Below the pieces are notes generated by a model. That model was not told the origin of the DNA, did no database searches, and saw nothing but the letters and a program-made list of their open reading frames with translations. A stretch of 9,940 bases of DNA, taken from contig JADFKI010000124.1 in assembly GCA_022565015.1 (NCBI GenBank), forward strand, positions 1-9,940, written 5' to 3'. Position numbers and translations under genes: made by a program. This document shows, piece after piece, positions 1 to 6,373 of the stretch (within the stretch, counting starts at the first letter, position 1; each line of letters opens with the position of its first letter). This DNA is from Chloroflexota bacterium. Its GTDB lineage: Bacteria; Chloroflexota; Dehalococcoidia; Lucifugimonadales; JADFKI01.

Positions 1-225
1 CTCTCCGGCGGCCTCTTCGTTAGGACCCGGTGGGCATTGGTCTGCCGCATCCAACGCCCATATTACCCCAACAACCAAGAAACAAGGGGGCCTACGAGAA
101 CCGCTTGAACATCCTGCCGCCTCTGCCTTATCCGAGGAATCGGAGAGCCCGAATACATATTCTCTTAGGAGTCGGACGCGTTAACTCCTCTTAGGTGATG
201 GAAGAAGAGGTCTCGCAAACCCAGG
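1..225. other. Non-coding flank, no gene recognised
   Basis: Downstream of the amidase stop I see no convincing gene. A plus-strand frame is open from position 2 to the TAA at 181-183 (about 60 codons), but its Ser/Pro/Ala/Glu-rich translation resembles no family I know and has no start. No tRNA cloverleaf or CCA end is visible. A short inverted repeat, CCTCTT (188-193) with AAGAGG (205-210), lies just past the amidase stop, but no T-run follows it in the amidase direction, so it is a weak terminator candidate at best. Confidence 0.4.
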
Positions 226-1632
226 CTAAGGCACCACATCTGCCGGATGGCGCGTGTGCCAGTCTGTCAGCGACTGGTATGCGCGCGCTGCCGCCAGGAT
301 TACGTTTTCATCGTAGGCCCTGCCCATGAACTGGATGCCCGTCGGAAGGCCGTCGTCCGTGAAGCCGCTGGGCACCGAAACGGCAGGCAGGCCCGCGCCG
401 TTTCCCACCGCGCCCATGATGTCCCTGGCGTTGCCTCGTATGGCCCCGCGAAACTCCTGGTCGATCGGCGACGCTACGGTCGGCCGCGTGGGCGCTATCA
501 CGGCATCGTAGGGGGCCATGGCTTCATCGGCCATCACGGCCATCTTCTTCCTGAGCCGCAGCGCCTTGACGTAGTCGGTCGCCAGGACCGACGTCCTTGC
601 GTACGGGCCGAAGTGGTCTTCAGGCGCCGTCAGGCCCGAAGCCTCGCCGCTCTCGATGAAGTCTTCGAAGGCGCTGGCCGATTCCACGTTCAGGATTGTT
701 CTGGTGATGGCCTCGTACGGCATGTCGGGAATCTCGATCTCTTCGATGTCTGCAACGCGCTCCAGGTCCTTTACCGCCTGCTCGAAGTTCGCCGCCACCG
801 GTCCCTCCGAGCCCTCGACGACGCCCTTGATTATGGCCAGCTTGAAGCGCCTGCCGGAGACATCGGAGTCGTCGTACGTATATTTCGAGTCCGTGGTTGT
901 CGGGTCGTCCGGGTCGGAGCCCGCGATGGCCTCCAGCACCAGGCCGCAGTCGTCGGCCGTCAGGCATAGCGGGCCAAGCTTGTCCAGGGTCCAGCACAGC
1001 GCCATCGCGCCGTAGCGGCTCACACGGCCGAACGTCGGCCGTAGCCCGGCGAGCCCGCAGTTGTTGGCCGGGGACAGTATCGACCCCCACGTCTCGGAGC
1101 CAATGGCAAAGGGCACGAGGCCCGCCGCCACGGAAGCGCCCGAGCCACTGGACGAGCCGCCCGTCCAGGTGTCTCGATTCCAGGGATTGCGCCCGGGTCC
1201 CGTGAAGGACGCGTTGGGCTGACGATAGCCCATGCCGCCCGCGAGCTCGACCATCGCCAGCTTGCCGGCCAGCACGGCGCCGGCCTCTCGAAGCTTGCGG
1301 ACGACCGTCGCGTCGTAGTCGAAGACCTGCTCGCGAAACGGGGCCGCACCCCATGTCGTGGGAATGCCGCCGGACGTCGCCAACAGGTCCTTTGCGCCCC
1401 AGGGGATCCCGTGCAGCGGGCCCTTGTAGTCGCCGGAGGCAATCTCACTCTCGGCGCGCCTCGCCTGCTCCATGGCAAGCTCTCGCGTGACGGTGACGAC
1501 GGAGTTGTACGTGGGGCCGATGGTTTCCAGGCGTTTGAGGAAGGTCTCCGCGAGCTCGACGGGAGAGACTTGCCTGGACTTCACCAGCCCACCAAGCTCT
1601 CTTATGGACTTGAAGACATATTCAGCGGCCAC
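226..1632 (-). CDS. Amidase signature family hydrolase
   Basis: Hydrolyses a C-N amide bond through the Ser-cisSer-Lys triad of the amidase signature family (GatA, AtzE and fatty acid amide hydrolase relatives). The 468-residue length is usual for the family. Visible catalytic elements: Lys81 in GIPWGAKDL, cis-Ser160 in the Gly/Ser-rich run GGSSSGSG, and the nucleophile Ser184 in SETWGSIL. The Ser160 to Ser184 spacing of 24 equals that in FAAH. The last motif has Trp where most members have Gly (DTGGSI). No signal peptide is seen, so it should be cytoplasmic. The start is GTG at 1632, supported by a GGAAGGGGG ribosome-binding site ending 8 nt upstream, inside the end of the preceding small gene. 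The stop is TAG. The substrate cannot be read from the sequence. It could be a stand-alone amide or carbamate hydrolase; a GatA role in tRNA amidation is less likely because no gatB is adjacent and the partner is not a standard GatC. Confidence 0.93.
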   Translation of the reverse strand: MAAEYVFKSIRELGGLVKSRQVSPVELAETFLKRLETIGPTYNSVVTVTRELAMEQARRAESEIASGDYKGPLHGIPWGAKDLLATSGGIPTTWGAAPFREQVFDYDATVVRKLREAGAVLAGKLAMVELAGGMGYRQPNASFTGPGRNPWNRDTWTGGSSSGSGASVAAGLVPFAIGSETWGSILSPANNCGLAGLRPTFGRVSRYGAMALCWTLDKLGPLCLTADDCGLVLEAIAGSDPDDPTTTDSKYTYDDSDVSGRRFKLAIIKGVVEGSEGPVAANFEQAVKDLERVADIEEIEIPDMPYEAITRTILNVESASAFEDFIESGEASGLTAPEDHFGPYARTSVLATDYVKALRLRKKMAVMADEAMAPYDAVIAPTRPTVASPIDQEFRGAIRGNARDIMGAVGNGAGLPAVSVPSGFTDDGLPTGIQFMGRAYDENVILAAARAYQSLTDWHTRHPADVVP

Positions 1633-1635
1633 GGC

Positions 1636-1845
1636 TCAGTCCCCCTTCCGATAGGGCACGAACAAGGAGAACGGCTCATCGCTGTTTTCCAGCTTGATTT
1701 TTCTCAGGGACTCTGCAGCCTCGAATATGCCTTCGACGCCTTTCTTTACCTCTTCGAGCTGCTCATCGTCGAGACGGTCTCCGTACCGCTCACGCACGAC
1801 GTTGAACATCAGCTCGGCTTCTTTTTGGATGCTGTCGTCGCTCAT
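1636..1845 (-). CDS. Small helical amidase partner, GatC/AtzG-like
   Basis: A 69-residue acidic protein predicted to be mostly helical, with a conserved-looking tail SDEPFSLFVPYRKGD. It lies immediately upstream of the amidase: its TGA stop (1636-1638) is followed by one codon, GCC, then the amidase GTG. Both are on one strand and surely one transcript. Its start is well supported: ATG at 1843-1845 with AAGGAG at 1852-1857, 6 nt away. Known small partners of amidase-signature enzymes (GatC, AtzG/DUF4089) have the same layout of two short helices followed by an extended Pro/Phe-containing tail that wraps round the amidase. I infer a similar stabilising role here. Direct sequence identity to those families is not obvious to me, so this is an architecture-and-context call. 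It reads in the same frame as the amidase, with only the TGA between them. Confidence 0.75.
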   Translation of the reverse strand: MSDDSIQKEAELMFNVVRERYGDRLDDEQLEEVKKGVEGIFEAAESLRKIKLENSDEPFSLFVPYRKGD

Positions 1846-1851
1846 GGCCTG

Positions 1852-1857
1852 CTCCTT
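1852..1857 (-). promoter_or_regulatory. Ribosome-binding site of the small amidase partner
   Basis: Minus-strand AAGGAG ends 6 nt before ATG at 1845. It is among the strongest Shine-Dalgarno matches in the window and fixes the start of the two-gene amidase transcript. No convincing -35/-10 pair was identified further upstream. Confidence 0.7.
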
Positions 1858-1996
1858 GTTTTGATTTCACACGTATGCGGTAGGCGACAAGATTGATTGG
1901 TTGTAGTGCATGTTGGCCGGTCGCCGCGGGCGCTGGGCTTCGGCTATGTTATGTGCGGTGGCCGCCCGTGTCCAGTGTAGGCATCAGCGGACCGTG

Positions 1997-2032
1997 CCCT
2001 CGCTCCGTTAACGGATGGAGCCGAGGGTTTTT
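1997..2032 (+). terminator. Hairpin plus T-run just past the DUF3179 gene
   Basis: CCCTCG (1997-2002) and CTCC (2003-2006) pair with GGAG (2017-2020) and CGAGGG (2022-2027), with one bulged C. TTTTT follows at 2028-2032. As a Rho-independent terminator it reads on the plus strand, although all genes nearby are on the minus strand. For the minus-strand DUF3179 message (stop at 2034) the same stem follows the stop codon but lacks a U-run. It could act as a 3' end-protecting stem for that gene or block antisense transcription entering it. Confidence 0.4.
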
Positions 2033-2033
2033 C

Positions 2034-3617
2034 CTACTCGCCGTAGAGCAGCGTGTCGCTGTGGAAGGCGTACCAGCCGAACCAGAAGGAGATGTTGGCA
2101 AACATCGAGGGCAGCGTCCGGCTTTCGTCTACCACGTCCACCAGCGCGGCTTCAGTGACGCGCCAACGACTGCCGTCCGAGGCCACCAGGAGCCTGGGCA
2201 GGCCCGTGCCGGAGTCTTCGTCGGTGGGCTCGAATGTCATGCCGTCGCTGCGATAGGCCCTGGCGTCCATCGAGCTTGACGAGGCGATCACGACGACATC
2301 CACCCCGTTGACGGTATCGTTAAGGACTCTCATCTCGCTGATGACTCTGAGAGGGTAGGCCTTATAAACGTCGTCCACGGTCAGGCCCAGGACTTCCTCT
2401 TTTGCATCAAGCCTATCGTCGCGTATCCAGACGGGAAACATCGTCTCCGCGCTGTTGCGGTAGCTGAAATATATGGACGCAGAATCGTCCTCGCGCTGAT
2501 ATTGAGTCGGAGAGTAGTAGCCCGTATCCAGGGAGAGCACCGTGGTATCCGGGTGGTCCGTCAGCCACTCGCCCCAGGTCGTGAGCACCAGCGGAAATAT
2601 CTTCAGCCTGATGTCGCTGCCCACCAGCGGCCCGATGATTGGCCTGCCTGTTAGCTGACTCCACAACGTGTTGGTCGCGCGGTCGTACATGACCTTGTTG
2701 CTGCGATAGAGCAGGCCGGAGGTGCCGAAGGTCGTCGGCTCGTCCAGGAAGCTTGTGGAATACACGATTCCGGTTGCGCAGAGCGTTCACCACGACAGCG
2801 CGAAGGGCTCGCCTCCCAGCGTGTCGTTCACCATCTCGTGGGGGTTGGTGATCCGCAGGGGGTAGGCCCTGTTTTCGCCGTTTATGCTGAGGCCGAACAC
2901 ACGCTCGTCAGGGGCCAGGTAGGTAGCCTCTTCAGGTGCCGTGTGCGGCGGGTTTCTCAGGTCCGGGATGCCGTCGGGCAGCACGCCGCCCCAGAGCAGC
3001 TCTGTGGGGTCCACGTTGATTTCGCCTCTCTTCGCCGGACGGAGGAACTGCACGAACCGGGTGTCGAGCTGGGACATTATTGCGATCTTCCAGTCCAGAT
3101 ATCCCTCAGGCGGAGGGTAGGCCTCGCGGTTCGCGCCGTACCACTCCATCCACTTGTCCCACTCATCGCCACCGAAGCCCTGGCCCGTCAACGTCTGCAG
3201 CGTCGCGGCGGCGGCTTCGCGCGCCCTGGCGGACGACTGAAAGCGCATCGACTCGATTATCACGGGTACCAGTGAGATGTAGTTCTGCTTCTCGACATTC
3301 TCAAGTGCCCTGAATGTGCTCTCGCTCGTCAGGCCGAACCCCGGAAATATTCTGTACATGGCCTGGTCGGGGGTGTAGGGGTTGGGGGTTGGGGTTTGGG
3401 GTGAATTATCGGGCGGGCGCTGCCGGGTTGAATCTGGTGGAGTTCTCACTCGACTGTCAGGAGAAGCCGCTCCGGTTGTTGCACCTGATGCGGCCGATGA
3501 GTCGGGAATTGCGGCAGGACTCGCGACACTCGAGCCGCATGCCACGGCCAGAACACCGAGGATGCCGGCGCTCATCGCAAGGGCCTTGCGGTAGGGGAGG
3601 AATCTCGAAAATGCCAT
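2034..3617 (-). CDS. DUF3179 lipoprotein, candidate selenoprotein (in-frame TGA)
   Basis: An exported DUF3179 protein of unknown biochemical function. From ATG at 3617 it reads 527 residues if the TGA at 2787-2789 is translated. Residues 1-27 look like a lipoprotein signal (Arg/Lys-containing start, hydrophobic AGILGVLAVA, then Cys27), followed by a Ser/Pro/Thr-rich linker to about residue 75, a helical domain, and DUF3179 from about residue 235 to the end. The upstream part ends NDTLGGEPFALSW; after the TGA the same frame continues TLCATGIVY, then the family hallmarks TFGTSGLLYRS and SQLTGRPIIGP, and ends FWFGWYAFHSDTLLYGE. Family members have CxxC here (typically WCPLCN or CTLCG), so the TGA (codon 277) replaces the first Cys and gives U-T-L-C. 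No other stop or frame change occurs. A SECIS-like hairpin lies downstream. An ATG at 3665 is also in frame but would put 16 residues before the signal. Alternative: a pseudogene by Cys-to-TGA mutation. Homology is firm; recoding is inference. Confidence 0.8.
2757..2771 (-). promoter_or_regulatory. Candidate bacterial SECIS hairpin
   Basis: On the mRNA strand GGAAU pairs perfectly with AUUCC around the 5-nt loop CGUGU. Counting the U of UGA as 1, the stem is 19-23/29-33 and the loop is 24-28, with GU at 25-26. The E. coli fdhF SECIS has its loop GU at 23-24, and bacterial SECIS rules ask for a G in the first two loop positions and a UGA-to-loop distance of roughly 16-37 nt; here it is 20. A competing fold pairs CCGGAA with UUCCUGG (one bulged U) over a larger loop. 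A 5-bp hairpin can arise by chance, so the evidence is its position rather than its stability. Confidence 0.5.
3369..3401 (+). other. G-quadruplex motif in the DUF3179 linker region
   Basis: The plus strand carries five G-runs of 4-5 G at 3369-3373, 3378-3381, 3384-3388, 3391-3394 and 3398-3401, separated by loops of 2-4 nt (TGTA, TT, TT, TTT). This is a textbook intramolecular quadruplex pattern on the template strand of the DUF3179 gene. The coding strand gives the Pro/Thr/Asn linker QTPTPNPYTP, so the C-run codons may simply reflect that low-complexity peptide. If it folds, it could slow transcription before the TGA codon is reached. Confidence 0.6.
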
Positions 3618-3727
3618 CTCGATATTTAGATGCGATGGCCAACCAAAGGATGGGAACAAGACCATATTTGTGCTACACCGCAGCCTCGCTCCCCAATACC
3701 CATACCCTTTACGCCGTCCCCCTCCGA

Positions 3728-5278
3728 TTACGCCCGATTCCTGATGAAATCCGACATGCGCTCGCCGATCATCATCGTGGTCACGTTGGTGTTGGCGCGT
3801 ATGCAGTCGGGCATCACGGAGGCGTCCACGACTCGCAGGCCTTCCATTCCGTGCACCCTGCCGTACTGGTCGACCACCGCCAGAGGGTCCGACGAGGGCC
3901 CCATCTTGCAGGTGCAGGATATGTGCTGACCCGTCGTGGCCTCTCGCATTAGCCAGTCGTCGAGGGCGTCGTCCGATTCGAGGTCTGAATCCAGGGGCTC
4001 CGTGCGCTCCACGACAATGTCCTGAAAGTCCTTGTGCTCCCCCAGCTTGAGGGCGATATGCACACCCTCCCTGAGGCGCTGACGGTCGAACTCTTCCTGA
4101 AGATAGTTGTAGTCCAGTATGGGCTGAATTTCGGGGTCTCTGGACTGAAGCTTCAGCTCGCCGGCCCCCTTGGCGAGATACAGGGCGACGGTCATGCGGA
4201 TTCCAAGCGGCTCCATGCGGTCGCCGCCACGGTTAACGCGCTCGGTGGCATAGTTGCTCATGATTATTATCATGTCGTTTCGCAGATCGGAACCCTGGGC
4301 CGTATACCGAAGACACACCTGCCCTCTGGGTGCGAATCCGTCCAGGGGAAAGTCGGGCTTCGTCCTCCAGGTAAGGAACACTATGGGGTGGTCACGCAGG
4401 TTCTGCCCCACGCCGGGAAGGTCGTGGACCACCGGTATGTCCAGACTGCGAAGGTGGTCGGATGGGCCGACGCCCGATAGTAGGAGAAGCTGAGGCGATC
4501 CCACGGCGCCGGCGCACAGGACGATCTCCTCCGCCTCCGCCAAGAATTTCTCGCCGCCGCTCTCCACCTCGACGCCGACGGCACGCCTGCCCTCGAAAAT
4601 GATGCGGTGCGTGGTGCAGTTGGCGCGGATGGTCAGGTTCAGGCGATGACGCGACATGTCGAGATAGCCCAGCGCGGTGCTCATACGGATGCCGTTGGGG
4701 TTGTTGTAAGGGGTCGGGCTGACGCCGGTGGCGTCGGGATTATTCAGGTCCGCGCTCTCAGGGTAGCCCGCCGACTTGCAGGCGTTGAAGAAGGCCGTCT
4801 GGGCCGGTAGCCACTCCTCCCGTTTGAAGCGCCGCGCGATGATTGGCCCCTCCGTTCCGTGGAAGTCATCAGAGAAGTCGGAGTCCGTCTCCAGCTTGCG
4901 GAAGTAGGGCAGCAGGTCCTGATAGCCCCACTGGTCGTTGCCCATGGAGGCCCAGATGTCGTAGTCCTCGGGCACGCCGCGAATGAACATCTGCCCGTTG
5001 ATGGCGCTGGAGCCGCCGGTGACCTTGCCCCTTGGGACCAGCATGGGCTCGGCCCTGTCGGTCGTCCTGCCGGTGAACTGCCAGTTGTGGTCGTCGCTGA
5101 CCATGATGTCGGTGGCGGTGGCGTAGCCGAACTTGAGCTCCTCGGGAAGCTGTTCGAAGTCCGGGTAGTCCGGTCCCGCCTCCAGGAGCAGCACGGAGCG
5201 GTCCGGGTCCTCCGTAAGCCTCGTCGCTACAATCGAGCCCGCCGAACCTGCGCCCACAACGATGGTGTCGTATTTCAA
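3728..5278 (-). CDS. GMC-family FAD oxidoreductase (paralogue 1)
   Basis: A flavin-dependent alcohol/aldehyde dehydrogenase or oxidase of the glucose-methanol-choline family, cytoplasmic, 516 residues. Residues 2-14 hold the Rossmann FAD motif KYDTIVVGAGSAG, with Glu33 (LLLEAG) for the ribose. The first GMC signature is PRGKVTGGSSAINGQ and the second is GSPQLLLLSGVGP. The C-terminal active site has His452 in QHISCTCKMG and Asn in RANTNVTTMMIGER. Many members read HxxGTCRMG and GNTNAPTIM, so Cys for Gly and the CIRANTNVT segment are deviations. I chose TTG at 5278 because GGGGAG lies 7-9 nt upstream and the protein then begins directly at the FAD fold; GTG at 5308 would add ten residues (MRTSSLGRAV) without an obvious role. 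It is paralogous to the gene at 7595-9028. The substrate is unknown; choline dehydrogenase-like labels would be only generic. Confidence 0.95.
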   Translation of the reverse strand: MKYDTIVVGAGSAGSIVATRLTEDPDRSVLLLEAGPDYPDFEQLPEELKFGYATATDIMVSDDHNWQFTGRTTDRAEPMLVPRGKVTGGSSAINGQMFIRGVPEDYDIWASMGNDQWGYQDLLPYFRKLETDSDFSDDFHGTEGPIIARRFKREEWLPAQTAFFNACKSAGYPESADLNNPDATGVSPTPYNNPNGIRMSTALGYLDMSRHRLNLTIRANCTTHRIIFEGRRAVGVEVESGGEKFLAEAEEIVLCAGAVGSPQLLLLSGVGPSDHLRSLDIPVVHDLPGVGQNLRDHPIVFLTWRTKPDFPLDGFAPRGQVCLRYTAQGSDLRNDMIIIMSNYATERVNRGGDRMEPLGIRMTVALYLAKGAGELKLQSRDPEIQPILDYNYLQEEFDRQRLREGVHIALKLGEHKDFQDIVVERTEPLDSDLESDDALDDWLMREATTGQHISCTCKMGPSSDPLAVVDQYGRVHGMEGLRVVDASVMPDCIRANTNVTTMMIGERMSDFIRNRA

Positions 5279-5343
5279 GACAGCTCTCCCCAATGACGAC
5301 GTTCGCACGGATAATACAGGCGAGGAAGTGGGGCGTCAATCCG

Positions 5344-5514
5344 CTATTTCGGCAGGCCTCGCAGAAAGCCTCCCAGCGCGGCGTTGAACCCGGAGGGGTT
5401 CTGGATGTTGCAGATGTGAGCGGCGCCGGGGATCGAGACGTGCTTCGCCCCTGGAATGGCGTCGGCGAGACCCTGCATGACGGCTGGGGGAAGTGTTGTA
5501 AGATCAGATTCGAC
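5344..5514 (-). pseudogene. C-terminal remnant of an alpha/beta hydrolase
   Basis: The last roughly 55 codons of an alpha/beta-hydrolase-fold protein: TTLPPAVMQGLADAIPGAKH, then IPGAAHICNIQNP carrying the catalytic-triad His (codon at 5416-5418), then FNAALGGFL before a TAG stop. The family is usually about 260 residues, so the nucleophile elbow and oxyanion loop are missing. Upstream of about 5514 the family resemblance stops and the DNA turns into the leader of the plus-strand methyltransferase. An open frame continues to 5553 but those residues look unrelated. It lies 65 nt upstream of GMC paralogue 1 on the same strand, so the intact ancestor may have been co-transcribed with it. It could also be one side of an assembly junction. 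Confidence 0.72.
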
Positions 5515-5544
5515 AGGGTGGAGCACGGTAATGGAGGGATACAT

Positions 5545-5550
5545 GAGGAG
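5545..5550 (+). promoter_or_regulatory. Ribosome-binding site of the methyltransferase
   Basis: GAGGAG ends 7 nt before ATG at 5558. It decides for that start over the in-frame ATG at 5543 (which has GGAGGG nearby) and over the open frame reaching back to 5456, whose translation is only the antisense of the hydrolase remnant. Confidence 0.6.
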
Positions 5551-5557
5551 CACGCCG

Positions 5558-6229
5558 ATGTCCTTTGATTTCGTCGATAGTTCAAACAGGCAGATCTACG
5601 CCCAGTGGCATGTCCCTCTGCTGCAACGGCTTTTTGGCGACGCGTTGGATTTTCATCTTGACCTGTACGAACGCACACATTTCCACCGCCGAGAACACAA
5701 CTGCGGAGAGGACGACGGAGCCTGTACTGCCTGGCCGAGTCCGCCTTATCGTTCCCCAGTCTGGAAAATACTCGCGGAGCGAATCGGAGCCAAGCGCTTC
5801 TTGGAAGTTGGCACGGGCTTAGGGTATACAGCAGCGTTAATGGCAGAGGCAGGTGGGCCCAAGTCCCATGTAGATACAATCGAAATCGATCCGGTCCATG
5901 CGGATCTCGCGGAAGCTGAGCTTGGCAAACGAGGTCTTTCGCATAGAGTCCGGATCTTGCGAGGCGACGCAAGAGAAATCCTCCAAACCCTCGATGAGCC
6001 ATATGACGTTGTCTTCTCAGATGGTGGGCAAAACGACATTTCGTACGAACTCCGACGGCTCACGCGTCGGGGAGGAGCAGGTACGGGGATCAAGTCTCGC
6101 CTCCGTGAGCCGCTTATCGGCGTATTGGCTGACCTTCGAGCGTCACTTGCGAACAAGATCGAGCCCGAAATGGAGGCTCTATCACGCGCGGGCAGCGCTT
6201 ATCGAAAGGCAGTGTGGGACGTGTTGTGA
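5558..6229 (+). CDS. SAM-dependent O-methyltransferase-like protein
   Basis: A class I (Rossmann) S-adenosylmethionine methyltransferase of 223 residues, resembling the O-methyltransferase family 3/CCoAOMT-like group. Motif I is FLEVGTGLGYTAALMAEAGG (from residue 81), the acidic residues binding the SAM ribose are in VDTIEID (105-111), GDARE follows at 137-140, and YDVVFSDGG (149-157) carries the motif IV Asp. An N-terminal section rich in His and acidic residues (ERTHFHRREHNCGEDDGA) precedes the fold; its role is unknown to me. It ends with TGA. It is the only intact plus-strand gene before 9 kb, starts about 45 nt from the broken end of the hydrolase remnant, and converges on the phosphotransferase. 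Its codons look less GC-biased than those of the GMC genes by eye, which fits a separate origin but is not measured. The substrate is unknown. Confidence 0.85.
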   Translation: MSFDFVDSSNRQIYAQWHVPLLQRLFGDALDFHLDLYERTHFHRREHNCGEDDGACTAWPSPPYRSPVWKILAERIGAKRFLEVGTGLGYTAALMAEAGGPKSHVDTIEIDPVHADLAEAELGKRGLSHRVRILRGDAREILQTLDEPYDVVFSDGGQNDISYELRRLTRRGGAGTGIKSRLREPLIGVLADLRASLANKIEPEMEALSRAGSAYRKAVWDVL

Positions 6230-6373
6230 GTTCGGGACTTTTTCGATGGCCACGCGGCAGAATGCAGGCTCTGTCCGACGCGGTCAACAACCCTCGCTAG
6301 GTCTACAATTGGGCTCGGCGATGGAGAGTGTCAAATAGCAGGGGAAATCGTTCTAGCCCGTGTCCGGTGCCTC

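Noticed and set aside
247..969. 240-codon plus-strand open frame inside the amidase gene
   Set aside because: It is antisense to a gene with a full set of amidase motifs. Its Arg/Val/Gly-rich translation shows no family features and is typical of GC-rich shadow frames.
2724..2739. Second hairpin after the UGA (GCCGA/UCGGC around CGACCU) as the SECIS
   Set aside because: It is a neat 5-bp stem, but its loop is more than 50 nt from the UGA, outside the usual bacterial range, so the nearer hairpin is preferred.
2034..2765. Separate 243-residue gene starting at GTG 2765
   Set aside because: The GTG codon is Val in the conserved stretch GIVY, the frame is continuous with the upstream part across one TGA, and no ribosome-binding site fits. 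It is one gene, not two.
2787..2789. TGA as evidence for a genetic code with TGA reassigned to Trp or Gly
   Set aside because: The family residue here is Cys, Trp codons elsewhere are TGG, and at least two genes in the window end plausibly in TGA.
4869..6002. 377-codon minus-strand frame overlapping GMC paralogue 1, the hydrolase remnant and the methyltransferase
   Set aside because: It runs through three unrelated coding regions in the wrong frame and is a shadow of the GC-rich sequence.
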